Below, in pieces: positions 1-5,418 of a stretch of DNA of 5,449 nucleotides. Under the pieces are notes generated by a model. That model was not told where the DNA came from. It made no database searches and was given only the letters and a program-made list of their open reading frames with translations. Location: positions 1-5,449 of the forward strand of contig CALGIL010000466.1 in the NCBI GenBank assembly GCA_937914895.1. The letters are read 5' to 3'. Positions within the stretch are counted from its first letter, which is position 1. Each line of letters starts with the position of its first letter. This DNA comes from an uncultured Angelakisella sp. GTDB lineage: Bacteria; Bacillota; Clostridia; Oscillospirales; Ruminococcaceae. A program made the translations under genes and the position numbers.

Positions 1-102
1 CCGGTTTATCCCGCGTTTCTCAAATACGTTGTCCCCTCACACCCGCCGCCCATGCTTTTTTCATCCTTACAAACCGAAGAACTTCCCGCTTTCCGCCCCG
101 CA

Positions 103-1332
103 TCACTTGATAAAGGCAATCCTTTGGCCGGCGCTGCTGTCCCCCCAAATAAAGACGCCGCCATCCGCATCCAGGACGGAACCGCACAGAATGCCCATGG
201 TAAACTGCCTTATGTCGGAATAGTCCAGCTTGACGGGCTGGGGAATGATTTCGTATTCCGCTCTCGGCTTGCCCTCGTTGGATTTAAGAATCTGGCCGTA
301 TATATCCAGACCCCAGACATATCCGTCGCCGTCTGCCGTCACCGCCATTGCGCAGTAGTCCGATCCGTCTATGGCGGCAACGCCCTCCAGCCGCTTCTGA
401 TACATGAGATCGGAGATTTTGATGTCTGTTTCGGCGTCGGAAAGCCCCGTTTCGGGCCTCCCGAAGACATAGACCCTTCCGGATTCTGAAAGGGCCGCAA
501 TATTGGTGGTAAGCGCCGCAATATCCACAATCCTTTCGGGAAAGTCAAGCTTTACAGGCTCCGGGCAGCAAATATCCGGGCTCTGCTCCAGGGCGTCCCC
601 CAAAAGGATTCCCTGCATATAGACCTCGGCCGTATCGGTCAAAAATACATAGCACAGGGCCGAATCGATTTTTACGCTGTTAAAATCCAGCGGAAGCTTG
701 GTAAAGCGCTCATGCCGCTTAGCCTCCTCGGAATAATAATTCCACTCATAATCCCGGGCATCGGAAAATTGCTCCATCATTACACCCGCATGGTAAACCG
801 ACCCGCTGCCATCCAGTGCCAGCGAAAACGCGGTGGACATGGAAAACTGCTTTATGCCGCCAAGGCCCTCCACCCTTTGGGGGCGGAGGATGGGCGCCGC
901 GCCGGTGCCGCATTCCCCGCTGTGGTTTAGCCCCCATGTATAAAGACTGCCGCTTTCGGTCAGGGCATAGCTGCTTACCACCGAACCGGCATCCACAATC
1001 TTTTCGTCAAATGTGTGGGTATAGGGGCGGACGACCTGAAGCCCCCCGGGGCCGTCGTCGATTTCTCCGTTGCCAATGCCGGCAAACACATTGCTGCCCC
1101 ACATCACCAGGGTTCCGTCTTCCTTTATCCCACAGATTGTCCCATTGTAGGCGGTCAGTCTGGTAAACTTCATTTCGTCAATGCTTTCTGTGCGCTCCGC
1201 ACGTCCTATGCTTTCCGGGATTTTTGTAGGCCCCGGGCTTTCCGGACCGGATGAACCGACACGGTTTGGGCTGGGCGCGCATGCGCTTAAAAGGAACAGA
1301 ACGACTAAAGCCATCAGGTACCTGTTTTGCAT
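103..1332 (-). CDS. RCC1-repeat beta-propeller lipoprotein
   Basis: Predicted surface lipoprotein of 409 residues; role unknown. I chose the ATG at 1332 because it begins a textbook lipoprotein signal (basic start, hydrophobic residues 6-15, lipobox LSAC with Cys18) and has AAAGGG seven bases upstream. The frame stays open 55 codons further upstream, but that extension is unlike a protein start. A Pro/Ser/Gly linker (about 19-50) leads into seven units of RCC1 type, with the pattern 'A-L-x-x-x-G-x-V-Y-x-W-G'. They lie near 65-88, 120-143, 168-183, 226-241, 276-291, 325-347 and 381-402; 72-79 (DGTLVMWG), 128-134 (GSLYTWG) and 391-397 (GGVFIWG) are clearest. Seven units match a complete seven-bladed propeller. 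The family usually mediates protein contacts, and no catalytic residues are evident. Units 3 to 5 are degenerate, and about 45 residues with many charged and aromatic side chains separate units 3 and 4. The gene is divergent from the other four. Confidence 0.9.
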   Translation of the reverse strand: MQNRYLMALVVLFLLSACAPSPNRVGSSGPESPGPTKIPESIGRAERTESIDEMKFTRLTAYNGTICGIKEDGTLVMWGSNVFAGIGNGEIDDGPGGLQVVRPYTHTFDEKIVDAGSVVSSYALTESGSLYTWGLNHSGECGTGAAPILRPQRVEGLGGIKQFSMSTAFSLALDGSGSVYHAGVMMEQFSDARDYEWNYYSEEAKRHERFTKLPLDFNSVKIDSALCYVFLTDTAEVYMQGILLGDALEQSPDICCPEPVKLDFPERIVDIAALTTNIAALSESGRVYVFGRPETGLSDAETDIKISDLMYQKRLEGVAAIDGSDYCAMAVTADGDGYVWGLDIYGQILKSNEGKPRAEYEIIPQPVKLDYSDIRQFTMGILCGSVLDADGGVFIWGDSSAGQRIAFIK

Positions 1333-1862
1333 GACGTTTCCCTTTCCCGCTGCTGAATTTGGTGAGATCCCCACAGGGAAGAGCCTGCCCTTGCGGCACT
1401 GTAAAAAGAGGCCATGCCGCCCCGGGGGGCGGACAGAAAGGCGCTGGCTAAACGTTAGCCCTGCCAAAAGCCGTCCCCCAATAAGCCCCCATGGCAATTG
1501 CCGGGATTTTCTTTGTACTGTTTAAGCTTTTCACCTTTATAACGCACAAAGGCGCAAAAAGGGACAAACTTTTCTAAGGCTTCTTGGGCCGCTTTTCATC
1601 CCAAGCTTTTAGGGGGCGGGCAAAGCGGATTCAATTTTACACGCAGAGCCTGTTTTGTCAAAGGCTGTCCCTTTTTTCCATTTTCTGCGTTATATATATA
1701 AAGGGTTTTGGTGCCATATCCGCTGGATACGGCCATGCCGCCCTTTATCCCCTGTTTCTGGTTCAGGCGGCATCCGCCGCGGGGCCGTCCTTTTGCCGCA
1801 TTTCGCAGGATATTTCCAGCCGCGGCAATTGCACGCAGCGATGATTTAAAGGGAGTGGAAGC
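1333..1862. other. Divergent intergenic region, 530 bp, no convincing gene
   Basis: This stretch separates the RCC1-repeat gene from lipoprotein A and must hold promoters for both directions. Small open frames cross it on both strands, but none has a good ribosome binding site or a protein-like composition. Visible structures are: a GC stem CCGCCC/GGGCGG at 1417-1432 with a 4-base loop, which on the minus strand is followed nine bases later by a T5 run; a small stem TGCC/GGCA at 1386-1398; a stem GGCGG/CCGCC at 1766-1778; and a 7-bp long-range pairing, 1776-1782 with 1820-1826, ahead of gene A. An AT-rich island with alternating TA lies at 1690-1702. The last 44 bases resemble the leader of lipoprotein D. 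No riboswitch could be assigned. Confidence 0.7.
1675..1702 (+). promoter_or_regulatory. Weak candidate promoter for lipoprotein A
   Basis: TTTCCA (1675-1680) matches the -35 consensus at 4 of 6 positions. It is spaced 16 bases from TATAAA (1697-1702), which matches the -10 consensus at 5 of 6. The site lies in the AT-rich island of the divergent region and would give a leader of roughly 150 bases before the ATG at 1863. The alternating TA run makes several -10 registers possible, so the exact hexamers are uncertain. Confidence 0.3.
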
Positions 1863-1922
1863 ATGAAAAGGTTCCTGACCGGCATTCTTAGCGTTTTGCT
1901 GATTTTCGCCCTGGCGGGCTGT
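1819..1922 (+). repeat. Leader and signal-peptide block, copy 1 (matches 4634-4735)
   Basis: The 44 bases before lipoprotein A and its first 20 codons align with the same part of lipoprotein D. The leaders differ by one 2-base gap and share the block around 'GGAGTGG(A/G)AGC' directly before the start. Over the 20 signal-peptide codons I count 45 identical bases of 60. Upstream, both leaders also share CGGCATCCGCC, at 1769-1779 and 4612-4622. The match shows that the duplication which produced the two genes included their ribosome binding region. Confidence 0.75.
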
Positions 1923-2525
1923 GATGCGGAGGCGCCTGATCATCCGTCCTCCGGCGGGGACGTGGGATCGGAATCCCCCTCCGAGAGCCCTCCCCTTCCG
2001 CCGGAGCCTGAACCGCCGACTGTCATCGCCGTGCCCAATGGCGTAACCAACGGCGAAGTGTTCTCAACCTATGTTGTCCCCATCGGCATTTCCGGTTTGC
2101 TTTATGAGACCTGGACCACGCCGGCCGATATTCCGGTGGACCGGCTGATAGAATTTTACGGATGCAATGAGATTTATTCCCAGCCCGAGTACATAGACGC
2201 CGACGCCTACACCCCCGTGGAAGTCGAGGGGGACCTGGTCGAGCAATTTATGCAGCAGTATTTTGATGTTTCGATGGAGTACCTGAGGACGGCCAAAATC
2301 TACGATGCAAGCCGTAAATGCTATGTGTTTATGGCCGGCGGCCGGGACGTTGGCAGCCTGCCCCCCATCGTCAGCGCAAGCCGGGACGGCGACGTGCTTT
2401 CACTTTCGCTGGTAACGGATACGGATGTGGGGGACACTTACCGTGTCACCTTAAACGTGCTGGTCTCCGGCAAGTGCTGGAAGTATCTTTCGGGCTCCTG
2501 CGACATCTCCAGGCCGGATTCCTAA
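1863..2525 (+). CDS. Small lipoprotein A, unknown function
   Basis: 220-residue predicted lipoprotein; I do not recognise the family. The ATG is preceded by GGGAG seven bases upstream. Residues 1-20 form a lipoprotein signal (MKRF start, hydrophobic core, lipobox LAGC, Cys20). Residues 21-55 are a Pro/Ser/Glu-rich linker (PPLPPEPEPP at 43-52) that should hold the domain off the membrane. The remainder, about 66-212, is a mixed alpha/beta domain with Cys101, Cys153, Cys205 and Cys213 and no obvious catalytic motif. The C-terminal part (about 165-210) has alternating hydrophobic strands, 'DGDVLSLSLV' and then 'TYRVTLNVLV'. It is a paralog of the protein at 4676-5308: shared landmarks are YV.PI near 70-74, YF.V near 133-136, LR...IY.A near 141-149, PIV near 168-170 and KYLS at 207-210. 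A third, broken copy of its 3' end lies at 5307-5418. Lipoprotein B begins 75 bp downstream. Confidence 0.88.
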   Translation: MKRFLTGILSVLLIFALAGCDAEAPDHPSSGGDVGSESPSESPPLPPEPEPPTVIAVPNGVTNGEVFSTYVVPIGISGLLYETWTTPADIPVDRLIEFYGCNEIYSQPEYIDADAYTPVEVEGDLVEQFMQQYFDVSMEYLRTAKIYDASRKCYVFMAGGRDVGSLPPIVSASRDGDVLSLSLVTDTDVGDTYRVTLNVLVSGKCWKYLSGSCDISRPDS

Positions 2526-2550
2526 ACCGGGTTGGCCAATTAGGTGTTTT
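2513..2550 (+). repeat. 3' end and downstream flank of gene A, copy 1 (matches 5381-5418)
   Basis: Thirty-eight bases spanning the stop codon of lipoprotein A recur near the right end of the window, with six mismatches and no gap. The best conserved core is ATTCCTAAA followed by CGGGTTGGCCA. Because the match runs 25 bases past the stop, it reflects duplicated DNA and not just protein homology. The core includes the palindrome TTGGCCAA here, and the block ends in a T4 run. A weak stem (AAACC with GGTGTTT) could act as a poor terminator, but this is not convincing. Confidence 0.75.
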
Positions 2551-2560
2551 CATTGTAAAA

Positions 2561-2569
2561 TGCTATTAT
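2561..2569 (+). promoter_or_regulatory. Candidate extended -10 promoter for lipoprotein B
   Basis: TGCTATTAT contains the extended -10 TG dinucleotide, one spacer base and TATTAT, which matches the -10 consensus at 5 of 6 positions. No good -35 hexamer sits 16-18 bases upstream, which is tolerated by extended -10 promoters. Transcription would start near 2576, about 25 bases before the ATG of lipoprotein B. This suggests that B and perhaps the genes after it can be transcribed independently of A. Confidence 0.45.
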
Positions 2570-2600
2570 AAACAAAAGTCTCAAACGGAGATGAAGAAAC

Positions 2601-3257
2601 ATGAAAAAGAGAACGATGTTCGCAGCCATCATGGCCGTATGCCTGCTGCTAAGCGCCTGTACCCATGGGGACAACCCCCCGCCAAGCGGCCCCAGTGGCG
2701 GCAGCTCCTTTGCATACCCGCCGCAAAATTCGCAAACCTCCCAGCCGGAGGATCTGTCAGAGACCTTTCAGGCTTTGGTCGATAAGGTGGATTACTCAGG
2801 GGTATTCCTGACGGATTTTGAGCCGGGGACCTGTGACAGTACGGCAACTTTTTACCTGGCCGGGTGTACGCTTGTGGGTTTTGACCAGATTGAAAAGACC
2901 TATGAATATGCCACAAATAATGGCGTCGAAGGTTATCTTTACACCCCGGCGGCGATTTTTGATGCGGCATTCCAGCCCTGCTTTGTTATGACGGCAGATG
3001 AACTTCATGCGATGATGGAAAATTATGATCCCGACATTGACGGTTATTGGGCGCCGCAGGGGGGCGGCGGAATCGGGGGGGCCACCTATGTGACCTCCTA
3101 TGAGGTGGACGGAAACAAAGCCACCCTCTTTTGCGAGAACCCAATCCCCGTTTCTGATACCCATGAGATCCAAAGCTACGCTGAAATTCAGGTGGAGAAG
3201 TCGGAGGAATATGGCTGGAGGTTTGTTTCCTGTCACGTTCGCCATATTACGGATTAA
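2601..3257 (+). CDS. Small lipoprotein B, unknown function
   Basis: 218-residue predicted lipoprotein with no recognised family. The start at 2601 (MKKR) gives a proper signal peptide: hydrophobic 6-18, lipobox LSAC, Cys20. GGAG lies ten bases upstream. An ATG at 2591 is out of frame and is ignored. Residues 21-50 form a Pro/Gly/Ser/Gln linker. The domain at about 52-215 contains a Gly-rich loop (GGGGIGG, 154-160) and extra cysteines at 78, 89, 127, 178 and 211 that could pair outside the cell. The C-terminal third (YEVDGNKATLFCENPIPV, then DTHEIQSYAEIQVEKS, then GWRFVS) shows the same strand pattern as the C-termini of lipoproteins A and D: a DG turn, alternating hydrophobic residues, a DT/TY motif, and an aromatic followed by S. 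This suggests a distant common domain. The link is inferred from pattern only. Confidence 0.87.
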   Translation: MKKRTMFAAIMAVCLLLSACTHGDNPPPSGPSGGSSFAYPPQNSQTSQPEDLSETFQALVDKVDYSGVFLTDFEPGTCDSTATFYLAGCTLVGFDQIEKTYEYATNNGVEGYLYTPAAIFDAAFQPCFVMTADELHAMMENYDPDIDGYWAPQGGGGIGGATYVTSYEVDGNKATLFCENPIPVSDTHEIQSYAEIQVEKSEEYGWRFVSCHVRHITD

Positions 3258-3267
3258 CCTTTCTAAA

Positions 3268-3294
3268 AATCACCCCTCGGCAGGGTCGGGGGAT
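3268..3294. other. Small GC stem-loop between genes B and the PD40 gene
   Basis: CCCT at 3274-3277 and AGGG at 3282-3285 form a 4-bp stem with a CGGC loop. Alternatively, ATC-CCCC (3269-3276, with A3272 bulged) pairs with GGGGGAT (3288-3294). No T-run follows on the plus strand, so it is not a standard terminator for lipoprotein B. On the minus strand an ATTTTTAG tract does follow, but no minus-strand gene ends here. It could be a processing or attenuation structure in the 83-bp gap. Confidence 0.3.
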
Positions 3295-3329
3295 GATTCA
3301 AAAGGGGCAGAACAGCGGCAAAAACAAAC

Positions 3330-3343
3330 GGAGGGACGATGTG
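3330..3343 (+). promoter_or_regulatory. Ribosome binding site that fixes a GTG start
   Basis: GGAGG at 3330-3334 lies six bases before GTG at 3341-3343. An in-frame ATG at 3293 would add 16 hydrophilic residues before the signal peptide, and its own upstream region is merely the G-rich stem-loop. The GTG start places the basic residues IKKR directly before the hydrophobic core, so it is much the better choice. Confidence 0.8.
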
Positions 3344-4540
3344 ATAAAAAAACGATTGGCGGTCCTGCTATTGGTCATGGCGCTTGTCGGCTTGGCCGGG
3401 TGTGCCAAAACGGACGGCGCGGAGGGGAGCGGTGAGGCAAAAGAAAACCCCGGCGGCCCGGCGCAAAGCACTTCTGACGCAGGTCCCGAGGACAGCGGCC
3501 CGGCAGAGCATGAACCCATCCGGATTCTCTCCATCAAAGAAATCCGGCCCGCCCTGTTGGAAAAGCTGTTTGCAGACGGCTTTTATTGGGGCTTGGGCTC
3601 CCAACGAATGGCCTGGGTCAGCAGTACGCAGGTCATCTTTGTGCCCGAAAATGGGGAGGGTCGGCGCCGTGTTTTTCTGTATGACACACAAACAGACGCC
3701 ATGACCCTGCTCCATGAGTTTTCTGGGCCTGACCGCCTGGCCCACGGCACCCAAATCCGTTCAAATGAAGCATCCGCCTATGTGTTTTTCCCCGGCCGGG
3801 GATTGATTCGGGGCATCAAGGTGGATTTGGCCGGCGGAGCAGTCACCGAGTATCCCCTGGGGGTTTACGACTACGAATTCTCCAGTCAGGAAGCGTCTCT
3901 GGCTTATGACAGGGAGGGGAACCTGGCTGTTTATGACCTCTCCGCTCCTGACACACCGGTGCTCCTGATTCCCGCATCCGAGATTGGGCCGCTTGGCACC
4001 CCCAGCTGGTCCCCGGACGGAGAATATATCCTCATCACCCAGGAAGCGGACCGTTCCCCCGGGTCTGCCACACAATACAAAATCTTTGATTTACAGGGGG
4101 CCCTCAGGTTTCACATGGAGGCAGAGCGGGGGCCGCAGGAAGATAAGGGGCTCCAGTGGAATCCGGACGGAAAGGGCGTCCTGATTCATGAGGTAAAAGA
4201 GGATGGCGTAACGTACAGCTTCTTTGATTTGGAAAGCGGCAGACAGCGGGAACTGCTTACTCTGGACCAAAACCCCGCGGGCGGCCAGGTCATCTGTGTC
4301 ACAAGGGACTATGCCATTGTCTATTCATTCCAGTCGTCCGGACTAAGGATGACTGATTTTGGACAGCAGACGACCACAGACATCAGCGGTCAGCAGTGGA
4401 CTGATTTAGATATACCCCTTCCTTCCGGGGTAAACATCCCCATGGTCTATCCCTCCCAGGATGGGAAGAGCATTTTGCTTGCCTGTGATGGCGCTGATGC
4501 CGAAAGCCAGGACCTCTATTATGTCATGGAGTTAAGGTGA
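3341..4540 (+). CDS. TolB/PD40-like beta-propeller lipoprotein
   Basis: 399-residue predicted lipoprotein starting at GTG 3341. Signal peptide: KKR at 3-5, hydrophobic 6-18, lipobox LAGC, Cys21. An acidic, Gly/Pro/Ser-rich linker follows to about residue 58. The rest shows repeated beta-propeller blades of the TolB/WD40-like (PD40) type. The clearest signatures are SWSPDGEYILI (222-232), QWNPDGKGVLI (272-282) and YPSQDGKSILL (370-380). Each is followed about 15-25 residues later by a strand such as 'KIFDLQG' (247-253) or 'FFDLESG' (294-300). Earlier blades at 90-101 and 188-200 are weaker. Known PD40 proteins use these blades for protein binding, and some relatives have peptidase domains, but no such domain is present here. 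The sequence does not reveal the ligand. It lies 83 bp after lipoprotein B and 135 bp before D, probably in the same transcription direction group. It is the second propeller lipoprotein in the window, unrelated in repeat type to the RCC1-like one. Confidence 0.88.
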   Translation: MIKKRLAVLLLVMALVGLAGCAKTDGAEGSGEAKENPGGPAQSTSDAGPEDSGPAEHEPIRILSIKEIRPALLEKLFADGFYWGLGSQRMAWVSSTQVIFVPENGEGRRRVFLYDTQTDAMTLLHEFSGPDRLAHGTQIRSNEASAYVFFPGRGLIRGIKVDLAGGAVTEYPLGVYDYEFSSQEASLAYDREGNLAVYDLSAPDTPVLLIPASEIGPLGTPSWSPDGEYILITQEADRSPGSATQYKIFDLQGALRFHMEAERGPQEDKGLQWNPDGKGVLIHEVKEDGVTYSFFDLESGRQRELLTLDQNPAGGQVICVTRDYAIVYSFQSSGLRMTDFGQQTTTDISGQQWTDLDIPLPSGVNIPMVYPSQDGKSILLACDGADAESQDLYYVMELR

Positions 4541-4633
4541 CAGGAAGTCTATGGGGCGGTAAAAGACAGTTGTGCGGCGCGAAAGCAAACCGGCAGGATT
4601 TTCCCGGCACACCGGCATCCGCCCATCCTTTCT

Positions 4634-4735
4634 GCCGCAGCAGCTGCATCCATCTGATGCAAAAGGAGTGGGAGCGTGAATAAATTTCTGGCTGGCATTC
4701 TGGGCGGTTTGCTTCTGTTCGTCCTGGTGGGCTGT
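4634..4735 (+). repeat. Leader and signal-peptide block, copy 2 (matches 1819-1922)
   Basis: This is the counterpart of the block before lipoprotein A. It additionally contains a 6-bp stem TGCATC/GATGCA (4645-4661, loop CATCT) immediately before the AAAAGGAG ribosome binding sequence. Copy 1 does not have this stem, so if it matters at all, it arose after the duplication. Confidence 0.7.
4664..4678 (+). promoter_or_regulatory. Ribosome binding site that fixes the GTG start of lipoprotein D
   Basis: AGGAG at 4664-4668 is spaced seven bases from GTG at 4676-4678. The paralogous gene A has the same leader with ATG in this exact position, so the GTG start is supported by homology as well as by spacing. 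Confidence 0.85.
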
Positions 4736-5308
4736 GGTACAGAAACATTGCCCAATACCCCTTCGACCGAATCGGCGCCACAGCCCGCAAAAGGTGATTC
4801 GACAACGGATTCTCCGTCAGACGCACCACAAGCCGAAACAGAGGATAGTTCAAATTATAATTCTTATGTCGCCCCAATATTGTATTTTCTAAGCAGTTCA
4901 AAAACTTGGAGAGATCCCTCGGAACTGACAGCCACGGATTTTGTGATGTGGTATGCATTTTTTACCCGTGATTCGGATCCCGAGGGCTATGTAACAAACT
5001 ATCAGATTGAGGGAAAAGACGGCTTTCATGTTCCGGCAGAGGAACTGGAGGACGCTGCCGCAAACTATTTTGGCATAGACGCAAAGTTGCTGCGTTCCGA
5101 TAATCTGATTTATAACGCCGAAGAAGGCATGTATGTTACGCCCGGTGCGGTCCCAATTGTACATCGTGAGATTACAAATATTACGGGAAAGCAAGAAAAC
5201 GGCAACTTAGTCCTGGACGTCACAGTCTCTTTTTATGAAACCACATACCACAAAATCATAACCCTCTTTGTTGACAGCGGCACCTTCAGATATATTTCCT
5301 TGGCATAA
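4676..5308 (+). CDS. Small lipoprotein D, paralog of lipoprotein A
   Basis: 210-residue predicted lipoprotein of unknown function, starting at GTG. Signal peptide 1-20 (NKF start, hydrophobic core, lipobox LVGC, Cys20) is followed by a Thr/Ser/Pro/Asp linker to about residue 60. The domain (about 61-208) aligns along its length with lipoprotein A: YVAPI (64-68), a W..P motif (78-81), ANYFGI (129-134), LR...LIYNAEEGMYV (139-154), PIV (160-162), GNLVLDVTVSF (176-186), TTYHKI (189-194) and RYIS (205-208). It lacks A's non-lipobox cysteines, so these are not essential to the fold. From about 4846 onward the codons are noticeably richer in A and T than in A or the PD40 gene, which suggests a different history. 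The protein ends eight residues sooner after the shared KYLS/RYIS motif than A does. Its TAA stop coincides with the start of an A-like relic, so its C-terminus may have been set by a recombination junction. Confidence 0.87.
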   Translation: MNKFLAGILGGLLLFVLVGCGTETLPNTPSTESAPQPAKGDSTTDSPSDAPQAETEDSSNYNSYVAPILYFLSSSKTWRDPSELTATDFVMWYAFFTRDSDPEGYVTNYQIEGKDGFHVPAEELEDAAANYFGIDAKLLRSDNLIYNAEEGMYVTPGAVPIVHREITNITGKQENGNLVLDVTVSFYETTYHKIITLFVDSGTFRYISLA

Positions 5309-5418
5309 GCCGGGATGGCGGCGTGCTTTTACTTTTGCTGGCAGCGGATACGGAGTGGGACATATCCATCACGTCACATTGCCGAATTCCTAAAACGGGT
5401 TGGCCAGAAAGATGTTTT
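5307..5418 (+). pseudogene. Relic of the 3' end of a lipoprotein A-like gene
   Basis: Bases 5307-5354 match 2378-2425 of gene A at 42 of 48 positions, and all six differences are transitions. Read in A's frame they encode SRDGGVLLLLLAAD where A has SRDGDVLSLSLVTD. Five of the six changes alter the amino acid, as expected for a sequence no longer under selection. A 3-base net deletion follows. Next comes a loosely similar stretch (GACATATCC to GTCAC against GACACTTACC to GTCAC), then a loss of about 60 bp. Homology then resumes at 5381 and continues through the former stop and downstream flank to 5418. The loss shifts the old TAA out of frame. The start and most of the gene are missing, so it cannot make the protein. 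It lies directly behind lipoprotein D, in the same orientation. An alternative is that it derives from a third paralog rather than a direct copy of A. Confidence 0.75.

Noticed and set aside
20..64. Minus-strand mini-ORF after the RCC1-repeat gene beginning MKKAWAAGV, like a signal-peptide start
   Set aside because: It stops after 14 codons, has no clear ribosome binding site, and none of the other frames gives a supported continuation to the window edge. It could be a remnant of another lipoprotein gene, but the evidence is too thin.
52..489. Plus-strand open frame of 145 codons opposite the RCC1-repeat gene
   Set aside because: It is antisense to a well-supported coding region, has no ribosome binding site and lacks domain features; it is a by-product of GC-rich codon use.
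1363..1405. Plus-strand resemblance to part of a cobalamin riboswitch (GGTGAGATCC, then CTGCCC..GCGGCACTGTAA)
   Set aside because: Only scattered pieces fit. The spacing is wrong, the downstream B12-box is absent, and the next plus-strand gene starts more than 450 bases away and has no B12 link. The upstream part would lie inside the minus-strand coding region.
1596..1943. Minus-strand open frame of 115 codons across the divergent region
   Set aside because: It overlaps the start and signal peptide of lipoprotein A in antisense, is rich in Lys/Arg/Gln without structure, and lacks a convincing start signal.
3293..3340. Upstream ATG start for the PD40-like gene
   Set aside because: It would put 16 hydrophilic residues before the lipoprotein signal, and the GTG at 3341 has a far better ribosome binding site.
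4541..4675. Terminator or promoter between the PD40-like gene and lipoprotein D
   Set aside because: I saw no stem followed by T-run and no acceptable -35/-10 pair; only the small 6-bp stem at 4645-4661 next to the ribosome binding site.
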